Below, in pieces: positions 20,290 through 30,742 of a DNA stretch of 64,000 nucleotides. Numbering within the stretch: position 1 is the stretch's first letter; the number at the start of each line of letters is the position of its first letter. Below the pieces are notes generated by a model. It did not search any database. It saw only the letters and a program-made list of their open reading frames with translations, and was not told the origin of the DNA. The translations under genes and the position numbers were made by a program. The stretch comes from Symbiodinium natans (lineage: Eukaryota > Sar > Dinophyceae > Suessiales > Symbiodiniaceae). The stretch spans positions 58,501 through 122,500 of the forward strand of contig CAJNDS010000203.1 in the NCBI GenBank assembly GCA_905221605.1, in the 5' to 3' direction.

Positions 20290-21280
20290 TGTCCGCTGTT
20301 CAGCCAAGTTGCTTTGCTTGCTTGGCGTTCCATGGCAGCGGGCGGATCCTGGATGCACAGTCAGAGCCAGTGTCGAACCGTCATCATCCCCGCACGTTTA
20401 TCCCACTCACACCTGCTGCTTGCACACGGAGCTAACGTTTCACTTGAGATCGGGGCCGCGGAAGCTAGACATTTTTTGTCGTCGTGCGAAAGGGCAAAGC
20501 CCTGGTCGCGATCCCGTACACAGCTTGTAAACAAGAAGATATGTGGGGGGGGCCATCGGGCAGGGAGGGGCCCCCGCCATAACTTCAATTAATGGCTGAG
20601 GAGGGGCGGAGGGGGAAGGGGATGCACAGGCTCCGCGCACCTGTAAGCATTGATAAACCCGAACCAGATCAGGCCTCGAGAAAGAAAGCACGACGATGCA
20701 GAGCTCTAAGGAGCTACTAGGGGCTAGGTTCACTCACATCTTTGCGTGTGAAGTCACATCTCCCCAGTGACACGCGGCCGCGAGCGAAGTCACATCACCC
20801 CGCGTAAAGTCGCATCACAAAGACATATGTTGAAGCCTATGCATTTGTCACCGCACGCCTGGGAGGGGAGCACATTTGTGTGAGCGAGCTCGTTTGGGCT
20901 GTTGTCGTGGAATGTTGCACGCCAGGAACTTTGCCCCCAAAGATGAGGGGTGTTGTCGTGAATGAGATTTCTGCTTGGTGGTGCAAGTGGGTTCTGACCA
21001 ATCTTGGAGTTTGCAAATCCCCAGTGTGCACGCGCCCGAGATACGACTTCACACAAGAAGATACGACTTAACCTACCCGCGGGTAGCTTTCGTGATCTAG
21101 TCTTTCAGTGTTGCGACTGGAACAAGGCTGCCAGCGTCCGGCCAGGCAATCGCTTCCCCCTAGCGATTATGAACCGAAGAGGTCACTGAGTCTCTTTCGA
21201 TCATTCAAAACCTGCATGCACATCAAGGTTTCGCACCTGTCCATATGCACACGCGCCTTTTACTTGGGGGAGGGAAGTTT
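20290..21280. other. spacer upstream of Rubisco-like gene, no supported gene
   Basis: I see no frame shared with the matching stretch of unit 2 (50.95-51.45 kb). Several short words with 'aagtcacatc' recur at 20751, 20786 and 20809. If the Rubisco-like protein has a plastid leader, its exon could lie here, but none is recognisable. Confidence 0.45.
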
Positions 21281-21479
21281 ATACTGATTGCAAAGTCGTA
21301 GGACTGAGGACACAAACTGCTCCAACTTCAAAGGCGGGAGATTAAAAGCACACATGCGACACCTTCCTCATGCAGATGTGCTAATCACCGACGGGGCAGC
21401 GGTCCTTCAGCTGGCTGTCCATGGAATCGGCTTGGGGGTCCTGGGAATTCGGGACAGGATCTGGCAACAAAGCTGGCCG

Positions 21480-21830
21480 CAGCAAGATCTGCCCGGTCCT
21501 CTGCCACTTGCGACACACTATGTGCTTGATCCTCGCACCATCATGCGCTGCACAACCGCTACTTCAATTCAATTGTCAGCGTATGCTGCGCCCACGAAGT
21601 CCTGCGGGAGGGTCTGTGTCAGCACCAAGTTCTGGGGGGCAGCATTTCCTGGAGATGCGCCTGGAATTCCTCCTGGCCCGCATGGCTCAAGCTCGCAGAT
21701 GACGAAGTGCTCGGGGACTTGATCAGGCATTGTCAAGTGCGATAGGCCATCTGGCTGATCTTGAGCTTGCGCCGATGCTGGTCGCCGGGAGTTGCCTTTA
21801 GTACTGCACACCATCAACACCGCGACTACA
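21480..21830 (-). other. shared 5' module upstream of Rubisco-like gene (unit 1)
   Basis: The minus strand reads LEPCGPGGIPGASPGNAAPQ, then NLVLTQTLPQDFVG. The unit 2 copy reads AEPCPPGTNPDASPENARAPQ in two parts, then NLVLTQSLLQDLLG. Amino-acid pattern is kept better than spacing. Probably a small exon; function unknown. Confidence 0.45.
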
Positions 21831-21899
21831 AGGCTAAATTTCAGGGGGCAAAAGGGGGCTCCGTTGTCTAAGAATTTGGGATTCATGGAACAGCCTCCA

Positions 21900-22590
21900 G
21901 CTCAACTTCAGCATGCGCAATTGTCGCCCTCGGGGTTAACGGCCCTTTTCTGAAAATCAACCCCTAAACTTAAATCCCCAAACCCCAAGTATTTTGTGCA
22001 GTGGGTTCTTCGCCGCGTGAATTCCGCCATTTCGAGAAATGTTAAAGCTTTCGTTCAGCGGCTAGCACCTCGAGATGTTCTACGACTTCACTGCGTGAAC
22101 TATTGCATTTCCTGGTTGTGGGAGCTCCTGTCAATTGCTTCATGTCGAGCGTAACTGTTACGGCTTAACTTACAGTTCACGGGCAATTATTTGGGTCAGT
22201 GGTGCTCCAAGCATGGAATTTGATGCGCACGTGCTCGACTTGCAACGAATGGCTTGGCCTTGCCTTGGGTCGGGGGAGGGGGTGGGGTGAGGGGGTGGGC
22301 GCATACACTATCAACATCTAGGAATGGCATGATGCGACCGCGCGCGATCTTCAACAAATGGTCGTTTGATGTCGTTTGGCTGCCTGGTGGGGTGACTTGC
22401 TCTCAAGGGAACGAACGAAAAATTGCAACACTAATCCCCTCCCCACTCCCATTATGGCTATACCGGGGGTGGATTCGATAATGGGACAACGCCTGGTGGA
22501 CGTGTTCAACACAAAACTTTTGAGAGCATCCATGTGTTGGCGAAGAAAGCAGGATGAAGGGAGGATACTGGTCTCTGGTGAAACCCTAAC
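21900..22590. other. gene-poor spacer
   Basis: No frame conserved with unit 2. G-rich run at 22261-22301. A short TTTAGGG-like word in reverse (aaacttaaatcccc) near 21966. Nothing else seen. Confidence 0.45.
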
Positions 22591-22599
22591 CCCAAGCCC

Positions 22600-22770
22600 T
22601 ACAAAGACTGAGGTGCAGATGTCGGCAACGCGTGAAGACTCAGAGCAATCTCTCTCGACATCGCTGACATCGCTGGAGATGTCGAAGAACTCGGCGGCTG
22701 TGCCGTGCCCACTGTCTCCAGCGCAGCTTCTCTCGACCTGCATTGCCATGACCAATGCATCATACAACTT
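22600..22770 (-). CDS. short conserved exon with AAEFFDISS motif (unit 1)
   Basis: Minus-strand frame with ERSCAGDSGHGTAAEFFDIS, then SDVSDVERDCSESSRVADIC. The copy at 53240-53370 reads ERSFDGDSGHDTAAEFFDIS, then SEIDRDGSEPSTLSMADTC. The conserved frame between otherwise diverged flanks suggests a real exon. No known domain; acidic and Ser-rich. Confidence 0.5.
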
Positions 22771-23235
22771 GTTGCTTTAAAAAACATGTTCTCTGCCATC
22801 TCATATTGCACCAGAACACCAGCAATGAGACCCTGCCTCAGGCTGCACCTCCGTGACAACGACATGGTCCGCCTGAGCTCAACTTGGAACTTGGGAAATG
22901 CCTGTGCAGCATTCGCGGGCTGCAAGACAGCAGTCACCGGACCTCATCCTGACACTTTGAAGCTGATGCGATTGGCGACAGATTCTGGAAATCCTGCCGG
23001 CGGTACATATGCGAGCTTCTCAGGGCTTCTCATGCCGACCAAAAGCGATCCGTGGGGCACTCCTCATTTAAGATGCCAAAAAGGGGGATGGTTCAGCACT
23101 GAAACACAGGGGAACTCATGACGTACAACTTCAAAGCACCTTAAAAGCACCTGTGGCGGTCAAGCTTCGAAGGCCGCCCCTACCATTTTGTGAATCATCT
23201 GATCCCCTCCTGTGCCTTTCTGCACTCCCCATATA

Positions 23236-23336
23236 CACACATACATACATACATACATACATACATACATACATACATACATACATACATACATACATAC
23301 ATACATACATACATACATACATACATACATACATAG
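23236..23336. repeat. (CATA)n microsatellite, about 100 bp
   Basis: An uninterrupted run of about 25 catac/cata tetranucleotides, followed by a short (TA)n at 23351-23362. Translated frames over it are artefacts. Confidence 0.98.
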
Positions 23337-23399
23337 AATACGTGGAATACATATATATATATAGATTAGGCAAGGATCCAGATTGTTGTCTCCCACAGC

Positions 23400-24500
23400 A
23401 TCCCTTGATCCTGTACTGTCCCTAAAAACAAACACAAACCCAAAACCGAGACGATGCTGCACGGGACCCACAAGAAATACAAAAACGGGTGCCCGGAGCT
23501 GGACAGGCCAAGAAGGTTGGGACAGTAACTTGGGATTGGTGTTGTTGAGACAGCGCAGCCTTTTGGCGACCTTGAACCTCAAAAGTGCTGTGCCGTCCAC
23601 ATCGTTTTAATACCTGGAAGCAAAAAAACCTTGCTGTACTGCACTTTTTGCTACTTCAGATCTCAAAAGTGGTGTACTGTCCTCAAAAACCCGTGAAAAA
23701 ATCTGAAGATTAAGGACAGCACGGAGAGACATTGTTTTCTTTTGTGTTGTGCAGCAATTTGGAGGCCAGAGATTGAAAAAATGCAGCAGAACAGCACTCA
23801 TATGAACCTAAGCTTCAACCCAAAAACGAGTTCTGCTGATTTCTCTTAATGAATGTGGTTCGTGCAAAAATTAGTCAGGTAGAACTTTGTGGACTCGTTA
23901 TTACTGTATTGGTTCCCCCTATCCAAAATTAACTTCAAACAGCTTCACGAATTTGATTTTTAATGGAGGTCATTCAAGCTTGCTAAAGCACTCATAGTAT
24001 TCACCGGCCGTCTTACTTGAAACCACACAAACTGACGCAAGTTGAATACAGACCCCAATGCCCTTGAAAAAACACGTAATGGTTTTAAACCCCCGAAGCT
24101 CATTAGGCCCACAGGTTGTCCCAATGCGAAGCTTTTAATAACACAGCCCTTAGTTGTCACTGCATTTTACAGAGGAGAAAACATATACTCAAACAAAGAA
24201 ACAAAAGCTAGCAAAACCAGAGGTATGGATCGGGGGGGGTGACCGTGTTTTTGGCTGATACAGTTTCTGCATTATTTTCCCTTTCGTCCCCTTTGCTTCC
24301 TTCCTTGCCTTCTTGCTTCCTGTCTTTCTTCCTTCCTTTGCCTTTTCTTCCTCCTGCTCCTTCTCCTTTTGTTTTTTGTTTCCTTTTTTCCTTCCGTCTT
24401 TCCGCTCTTTAAACTTTAACGCTGAAATTTCTTCATCCCTGACGGAATGTTCTGATCCTTTTAAAGTGTGCGTAAGGCCAGACCCCAACCAGCCGGTCCC
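23400..24500. other. spacer without supported gene
   Basis: Contains 'gtgccgtccacat' at 23589, a dispersed word also at 18451 and 30152, and a pyrimidine-rich tract at 24280-24400 (ttccttcctttgcc-like). No conserved frame. Confidence 0.45.
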
Positions 24501-24639
24501 GCGCCTGCTCCTCCAATCTCTCTCTTTGTTTCCAGACGCCGCGCTCCTGCGGGCGAAGTGTGGCCACACCCCATGACTGTTGATGTGGCTCTTATTCGGA
24601 CCTCATTCCTGCCTCCTAACTTGCTTCAGAGAATCGCAA

Positions 24640-24807
24640 AGCCCGGCTCCTCGAGCGAAGGCGACGCGTCAGCGGCAATCTGCAAAGACTGCATGGGGGC
24701 CGCCTGCACGTTTGATGAGAATGCTGCATTCTGCCGATGCTCCGCTCTCGCAACGTGCCGTGCACGGCCTGGAGCTGCTGTTGCTCTTCCAGCATGCCCA
24801 GACTGTC
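24640..24807 (-). CDS. shared 3' coiled-coil module after acidic gene (unit 1)
   Basis: Acceptor TTCTGCTTCCAG followed by GACAGTCTGGGC. It reads DSLGMLEEQQQLQAVHG in the main frame; the C-terminal part (NVQAAPMQSLQIAADASPSL, then EEPGF) is in another frame because of indels in the linker. It follows the acidic gene, whose end at about 24.91 kb has CAG followed by GTTGGT in phase 0. Confidence 0.45.
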
Positions 24808-24901
24808 CTGGAAGCAGAACACCACGTCACACCGTGAAGAAATGTCTAAGGCAGGTATTTGTACATCAGAGACTTGATGGCTTGAACGTGGTGGCGCGCA
24901 C

Positions 24902-25753
24902 CTAACCAACCTGAATCCATGTCCGAAAAACCGTCTCCCAGAACAGAGAATTTGGCTGCAGGATGTCCTCGATGCTTGCGACCACGGAGTCTTGCAAGTG
25001 CAGTGCATCATGAACCGCTTCTTCGCGAGGCAGGCTGCTGTCTGGGGAATCGCCAGCATCCGCCACATGCTCAGCAGCCTTTCCTTCGTCACGAGCTGCT
25101 TGGACGTTGGCGGCCGCCCTGATCTCCCCCACGCTTGCCTCGAGTGAAGCCTCGCGGGCATCTTCCTCACCTTTGCCATGTACATCATCACCACATACTT
25201 TGTCACCCGCCTGGCCCTTTGCATCATCGGCCGCCATGTCATGCAATGGACCAGCCTCGTCCTCCTCACCAGAATCATCCTCTCCTCTGCATTCTGATCC
25301 TTCAGCATCACTTTCGCAACTGAGCTCAACCTCACTGCCTTCTGCATCAGCATACTCATCACCTGAGCCTTCAGACGAACACTCTTCTGAGTGCCCATCC
25401 TCTGCTCCTTCCTCCTCCTCCTCCTCAGAGGCAGCACCTTCACCCTGGTCCTCATCAGCACCTGCGGCCTTGAAAACATCCACATGTAGGTCCTGTCCAG
25501 ATCCGCCTTGGCTCTGCCCATCATGACCATCATGTCTCGGAGCCATTTCATGAGCTGGTGTTCTGGTCATCGACCCGCTGGAAAATGAACTCATGTGCGG
25601 ATGGCCTGAGCCAATCAGTAAGCTTGAGTCAGGACCTTCTTCCAGCCCGAATCCATCGAAGCAGCATTCCGCCACCTCCACTCTCAATCTGCGTCTCTCG
25701 AGCGCATCTCCCAGCAAGGCTGTGCAAGCAGGAGTGGAGGCACGAGACTCCAT
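24902..25753 (-). CDS. acidic protein with conserved N-terminus (unit 1)
   Basis: A 283-codon frame with ATG at 25751-25753. Residues 10-35 hold 'LERRRLRVEVAECCFDGFG', the family N-terminal block, followed by 'HPHMSS' and 'MTRTPA'. The middle is Glu/Asp/Ser-rich with 'EDGHSEECSSEGSGDEYADA'. The C-terminus carries 'VADAGDSPDSSLPREEAVHD', then ALHLQDSVV, which is the same motif as in the Pro/Ala repeat genes, tying the two families together. Paralog: 55481-56458. Function unknown. Confidence 0.65.
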   Translation of the reverse strand: MESRASTPACTALLGDALERRRLRVEVAECCFDGFGLEEGPDSSLLIGSGHPHMSSFSSGSMTRTPAHEMAPRHDGHDGQSQGGSGQDLHVDVFKAAGADEDQGEGAASEEEEEEGAEDGHSEECSSEGSGDEYADAEGSEVELSCESDAEGSECRGEDDSGEEDEAGPLHDMAADDAKGQAGDKVCGDDVHGKGEEDAREASLEASVGEIRAAANVQAARDEGKAAEHVADAGDSPDSSLPREEAVHDALHLQDSVVASIEDILQPNSLFWETVFRTWIQVG

Positions 25754-25759
25754 GCCCTC

Positions 25760-26560
25760 TCGAAGTCAGTCCTATAACCCCTTTAATGTTGAAGGGAAAA
25801 AATGCGTTAGCTGTGTGGGTAGTGCTGCACTGGCAAAGAGTATTTCCAAGCCACTTTGCAGACCTGACCATTGCTGGTTGACGACTGACTTTAGGAAAAC
25901 TTGAGGGAGACGCACCAACAGCGGGTTCCGGTGAACCTAACTTCTCAAACATGCCGAGGCAAGTCGTACCTTTGGCGACTCAAACGCCGTGCACCCTGCT
26001 TCTTATTTTCAGCCTTTTCCAAGCGTGCCGCCGTCCGCAGAAGGATGCACCCTTGCAGCTGTCTCCTGCAGGTAGTCGGTGAACGCTGATGACGTAAAGT
26101 GGTGGTGCCATGCCAAGTCTTCGAGAAATCAAAAAACATCATGCCCTGGAACAAGAGTCGCCTGACTTTAAGTGGCCAAGGAGTCTGCGATGTGGCGGCA
26201 TTCTAGCAGTGCGGCCTCCTGTGCGGGGAGGAGGCAATAAGGCAGGGACGCTTGCAAGCAAGAGTTCCGAGTGGCTGACATTAGCCGCATGGAAAGCCAG
26301 TCGAGCTACCTGATAAGAACATCCGCAAACAAGAGCCAGACAGCCGTAAATATCTGATGTCTCAAAACGAAAGATGGGAAGATGGCATGGGGAGCGTCCG
26401 GTGGCGCCTCGAGCAAGTAAGCAAAGTACCTGGGCAGCAAATTTCATGAGAACCGAGCCTCAAAGGCTCTTGCTGTAAGCTGAACAGCCTCAACCTGGCT
26501 GCATTTGATCGACTGCCAAGTGCTGTTTCATTGTCTTTTCAGGCACCGGCTCTGTGGTGA
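25760..26560. other. spacer upstream of acidic gene
   Basis: No supported gene. The word 'aaggagtctgcgatgtggcggcatt' (here 26178-26202, shown broken: aaggagtctgcg, atgtggcggcatt) recurs at 57186-57210 and marks the right-hand limit of the unit 1/unit 2 similarity. Confidence 0.5.
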
Positions 26561-26768
26561 GGAGCAAATCACTCCAGCTCAGGCGTCCTCGAGCACGATG
26601 CCAAGATTTGCACAATCATGTGTACATTACTGAAGCAGCGCAGAATCCAAGCTGCTCTGCTTACAAACTCAGGCTCGACTCGTCCTCCTCCCTCCTCACC
26701 CTCACAGCGGCAGTGCCTTCTTCGCGCTTTGTCAGCCGATCCAAACTGAGTACTCAGAGTACTCCTCT

Positions 26769-27176
26769 TCAACCTCTTCTGTGCGGTCTGACCCATCCAC
26801 CTTTGGACCAATCAACGTCCAGCTCGGTTGCCTGTGCTGACTGTCTCTCCTCCAACCCTTTCAAGATCCAGTCCTGGCAGCCATCGCCAGTTAAGGATCG
26901 CCAATGGTGAGCCCTTGCACCCTTGCACTCTTGGATGTTTTTTGCAGGTGTTTGCGGTGTTGAAGAGGTGCCCCCTGCATCCCCCAGTCCGCAAATGGAG
27001 TCCCATTGCGCTGGCAGCAGCACAACTTCCCTAGGAGCTCTCGGAACCACAGCGATGATGATGTTCAAGGTTGTCGACCCAGATCCTTCGAAGCCGTATC
27101 CTGGCACCTCTACTTCTGCCTTGCGCTGCGCGGGTGCATGTCCGGGCGAATCATAGGACATGGAAACGGGAACATT
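26769..27176 (-). pseudogene. decayed acidic-family gene, N-terminal part (start of unit 2)
   Basis: It aligns with the gene starting at 6560 (DxVPVS, then 'QRKAEVEVPGYGFEGSG', then 'GLEERQSAQATELDVDWS'), but the ATG is replaced by ATC (atcacgtcgttggac against atggcgtcgtgcgac). The frame breaks where the acidic EEEYSEYS part should begin (about 26.76 kb), and the long repeat part is missing. Confidence 0.65.
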
Positions 27177-27855
27177 GTCCAACGACGTGATTGAGCTCTC
27201 TCATTCAACCTTTGCAGAACCCGAGCAAATACTTCCTTTGTGCCATCTCTAGAACTCGATTTATCAACAAAATTTAGACCAACATTTCCACCATTCCCAA
27301 CGCGCCGAAGTATGAGCCTCTTTGAGCACAGAGCAAGCCAGAGCGAAAGTTTCTGCCTAGAACGGATCTGCATCTTCGAAAGAGGCGCTTCTCACGATGC
27401 CATGTTCTGGAACCTTTTGCGTGAAACATCGCCTGTCATGTGGTCAGCTGAGAAGCCAGATGTTGGACAAAGCCGTTCATCTCAGTATCTTTGACACTGT
27501 GTTTGGTAACTTTTCGGTGAGGCCGGACTGTGTTGCCGGAGTCTGTACCAGGGGAAACGGAAAACCTGCAGGGTGAACGAAATCCTGCGGGATGCCTTGT
27601 TCGGCTCCGCTCGCTCTTGAATTTTAGTGGCCTCGAGGCTCACTTCTTAAACGTCTTGCAGGCCAAGGTATGCACGGCTCTATCCTGAACTAGAGTCTCT
27701 AGTATGTCCATGGATCATGCGCAACGCGCGAGAATGTGCCAGGCCTGCAAGGGTCGATATGTAGTATATACGGGTCTACAAAGACAGCCAAGAGACGTTC
27801 GTCTCGATTTACATTTACAGCCTACTTTTTGAAACTCCAATGGTCAATGACCATA

Positions 27856-28020
27856 TCAGCCTGACTGGCTGAGCTCGATTCTCAAAGCCTTAAAGTAATT
27901 TCGTTCGGAGTCATCGGACTCGCCGTTCTCGAACAGAAAATACGCACGTTCCAAAACGCGCTTCTGAAGGCTTGGACTAAGGCCCCGCTCATGGGCTCTT
28001 CTCGCCATCGCATCTGTGAC
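27856..28020 (-). CDS. conserved last exon (54 aa) of the RTLRF Pro-rich gene, unit 2
   Basis: Reads VTDAMARRAHERG, then LSPSLQKRVLERAYFLFENG, then ESDDSERNYFKALRIELSQSG and TGA. It has exactly the length of 7263-7427 and the same TTGATCAG-G acceptor. Spacer divergence around it is much higher, so coding constraint is likely. Confidence 0.7.
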   Translation of the reverse strand, partial: VTDAMARRAHERGLSPSLQKRVLERAYFLFENGESDDSERNYFKALRIELSQSG

Positions 28021-28039
28021 CTGATCAAATTTTCAGGGT

Positions 28040-28520
28040 GCCTTCTCTGTCACCGCTGCTTCTTCTGCTTCTTCTTCTTCTTGCAAGTGGCTGTACCGTC
28101 GCCCACAAGCACAATCCTTTCAAGAAGCCTCTGTCAAACTTGAGAAATTCTGATTCCTGCCAGATCACTCATCGCATTTAAACCCCAAGCCTGTAGTCTG
28201 GCCTCAAGCTTGGGCCATTCAGAGTTATCTTGCCAGCCCTCTCTTCTCCCCAAACAGGAAACCAGGAATGCCCACCTTCAATTCAATACTGATCCAGCAG
28301 CAAATCCCGATGTAACTAGAAGAAGAAGAAGAAGAAGAAGTTGGGCACCAAATTTAACCAGAAATTCCGCATTTCAAGTTATACGGCTATACGGGTTTCA
28401 GGAATCCCGGAATCCTTGTGTTGAATGTGCATGTAGAAGTCTGAAAAGAAGTTCATGGAGTCCTAGTGCATTAAAAATGGAAGCTCCTTCGTCCTACCGG
28501 CATCTGGAATTTCGAGAACT
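28040..28520. other. intron region of RTLRF gene (unit 2)
   Basis: No frame. It holds a pyrimidine/TTC-rich stretch at 28058-28083 and its near complement (agaagaagaag) at 28318-28339. Confidence 0.4.
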
Positions 28521-28529
28521 TCCGATTGC

Positions 28530-28792
28530 CATGCATTGGGAAGGGCGAAGGGGAAGGGGGAGAGGAGTGGGGGGGGGAGCGGGGGAGAGAAGGACGGGGG
28601 ACAGGGGACAGGGGACAGGGGACAGGGGAGAGGGGACAGGGGACAAAGGACAGGGGACGAGGGGGGAGAGGGGAGAGGGGAGAGGGGAGAGGGGAGAGGG
28701 GGGAGAGGGGAGGGAGGGGAGAGGGGGAGAGGGGAGGGGAGAAGGGAGAGGGGAGAGGGGAGAGGGGAGAGGGGAGAGGGGAGGAGAAACTT
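28530..28792. repeat. G-rich minisatellite (GGGGACA / GGGGAGA units) inside an intron
   Basis: Nearly pure purine: repeats of ggggaca (28594-28660) then ggggaga (28661-28790). It lies between the donor at about 28818 and the last exon at 28020, so it is intronic if the gene model is right. The matching unit 1 intron (7428-7647) has no such array. G runs of four at short intervals could form quadruplexes. Confidence 0.9.
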
Positions 28793-28817
28793 CATCCACC
28801 AAGTCAAGCCAAAGCAC

Positions 28818-29870
28818 ATGCACGGGCGGGCTGCAGACTCTCTCTACGCCGCCACAATCGCCCACAGGTGGAGTACTCCCATGGCAGGAGCTTGGCACTG
28901 TACCGGTGGAGCCCGTTCGAGTCGTGCGGCCTTGTTGGTGATGTTTGCCATGCTTTCCTTGCTTGCCGGCGGCTGGCCGGTCATCAGCTGCTGTGCTGTG
29001 GCTATGATGGCTATGATGCTTGTGCTGGATCTCACTCTGGTGGTGATGCCTTGCAGATCGGAGGGCATTCTGATTTGCTTGGGCTGCATGCTTCATCGGC
29101 TCGGCAGCTGTGTCCAGGTTGCTTTCGGAGGCAGCGCTGTCTGCCGCAAACAAGAAGCTGGAGAGGTGTGGGGAAGGAGCTTCGGGCGAAGGCTGGAAGA
29201 AAAGGAACTCCGCGAAGCTGGAGCTCTGCACTGGTGCCGGCTTAGAGTCTGCTGAGGTCTTGCTGGAAGCTGCCGAACCAGCAGGCCCTGACTGCGGTGT
29301 TGGAAGCTGAGAAATCTTTGGGACTCTTCTGGCTGCCTTTGGTGGAAGCGGAGGCTGTGGGTCTGCTTGGCCTGCACGAGGCCTGTCGCAGCCGGAGCCG
29401 TCGCTGCCCGACACGGATCGAGGGTTTGGGCTGATATCCCGCTGCTCGACTATCTCAGAAAACCGAAGTGTCCTCATTGGCCTGGCTCGGCTGGCGTCCC
29501 TAAGAGCCGATGGCAGAGGAGATGGAGAAGGTCTTGGCGCGGGCTTTGTGGATACACTGCCGGCTGCACTCCCGCATGCTCCATTTATGCCGACTGCCAT
29601 CTCTGTCGCTGACTGAAAGGGCTGAAAGGGCACTTGGAACGGGGGAGTGCCCTCCAGCAGCGTCTGGCTCCATGCCACTTCGCGCTTCAGCAGTGGAGGG
29701 CGCTGGTTTGGCTTCGCCTCCTCGCGTACATCTTGGGCACGTACGCTGTGCCTCCGTCGACGATCAGCGTGCACAGGCTTCGCCTCCTGGCGTGTGGGGT
29801 CTGTGTATTGGGGGGGGGGGGTGGGGAGGTAGCATGAAGCAGGTACCCCACATCTAATCCCCCCTACACA
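28818..29870 (-). CDS. Pro-rich protein with RTLRF docking-like motif, exon (unit 2)
   Basis: Paralog of 7648-8568. In order: 'KPVHADRRRR', 'LLKREVAWS', 'GTPPFQVPFQP', Pro/Ser-rich stretch, RTLRFSEIVEQRDISPN, 'KAARRVPKISQLPTP', and a His/Ser-rich end (HHSHSTAADDRPA). The exon probably ends at 28818 (phase 0, next bases GTGCTT). The open frame extends both ways by chance (Pro from the minisatellite on one side). Start codon not identified; a 5' exon may exist. Confidence 0.6.
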
Positions 29871-29989
29871 CACCCACTCGGTTTTGCTTGGAATGGGCGC
29901 CGTGTCAGAAAAGAAAGTGCCAAACCAGACCTGACCCACACTCACCCCCGTCTGCCCTAGCACTTCGTGTCAGGAGCTGCTTCTGCAAT

Positions 29990-30220
29990 AGCGACCCCCC
30001 CTCCTGGGCGTGTTGCGTAACGTTAAACCAGACTGGTTACACTTCAAATTGCAGGCCATGAGGCATTAGGACTAGTTGTAAGGGTGGCATGCCTTTGACG
30101 CTACAACTTGAAAGCATTAACCCAATGCCTTTGCATTTAATTCGCTAAGTGCCGTCCACATGATTTTCACAGTAAAACCGTTTCAACACCCCTAACAAAC
30201 TGTACAGCTTCGGGCATCTC
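29990..30220. other. spacer with dispersed upstream repeat
   Basis: The stretch 30110-30170 (aatgcctttgcat, then gtgccgtccacatga) resembles 18395-18465 and, weakly, 41975-42045. All three lie just upstream of a gene body on the minus strand. It could be a 5' untranslated or promoter element. Confidence 0.4.
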
Positions 30221-30427
30221 ACTCTAACTCAGCTAAACCACAAACTACTCGTCTTGCTGGCCCAAAAGAGACCTCGTGCCGGCCCGAACCTGCCCCTGAC
30301 ATGAAGAGAGACAAAGGAAACTAGGAATTTTCGCGCGGAAAGAGTGGGCGTTGTGGGGGGTGTGGCCATACCGAATTCTGCAGTACAGCGGGTGTGAATG
30401 GCTGACGCAACGAACCCTTCAGCGAAC

Positions 30428-30594
30428 CTAGAAGCTCGGCTCCTCGAGGGAAGGCGAATGCAAAGACCGCCTGAGGGCCACCTGCACGATTGGCGAGAGA
30501 ATGCAGCCCAATCCATGCTCTGGTCACTCTGGTCTCTCATGCTCTGTCGCTGCACGGCCTGGAGCTGCTGCTCTTCCAGCATGTCCAGCCTGTC
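30428..30594 (-). CDS. shared 3' coiled-coil module after KTLSF gene (unit 2), frame broken
   Basis: Acceptor CTGTGCTTCCAG, then DRLDMLEEQQLQAVQRQ. The length (167 bp) is not a multiple of three; the terminal SPSLEEPSF part is in another frame. Confidence 0.45.
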
Positions 30595-30742
30595 CTGGAA
30601 GCACAGAAACCCCGCCGGGCGTGGGTGTAGATGCTAGATCCAGAGCACCAATAGTTCAAGAAACAGTCCGAACACTCTCTCATCTACTTGTGGACGTGCT
30701 CAGGGCTCACCGGCTTTCAGATATCGTACATTGACATGACAT

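Noticed and set aside
23131-23600. Cys/Met/Tyr/Val repeat reading frames at 23.1-23.6 kb
   Set aside because: Direct translation of the (CATA)n microsatellite.
28526-29255. Gly/Arg/Glu-rich plus-strand frames of about 239 codons
   Set aside because: Produced by the GGGGAGA minisatellite; opposite strand to the conserved Pro-rich exon.
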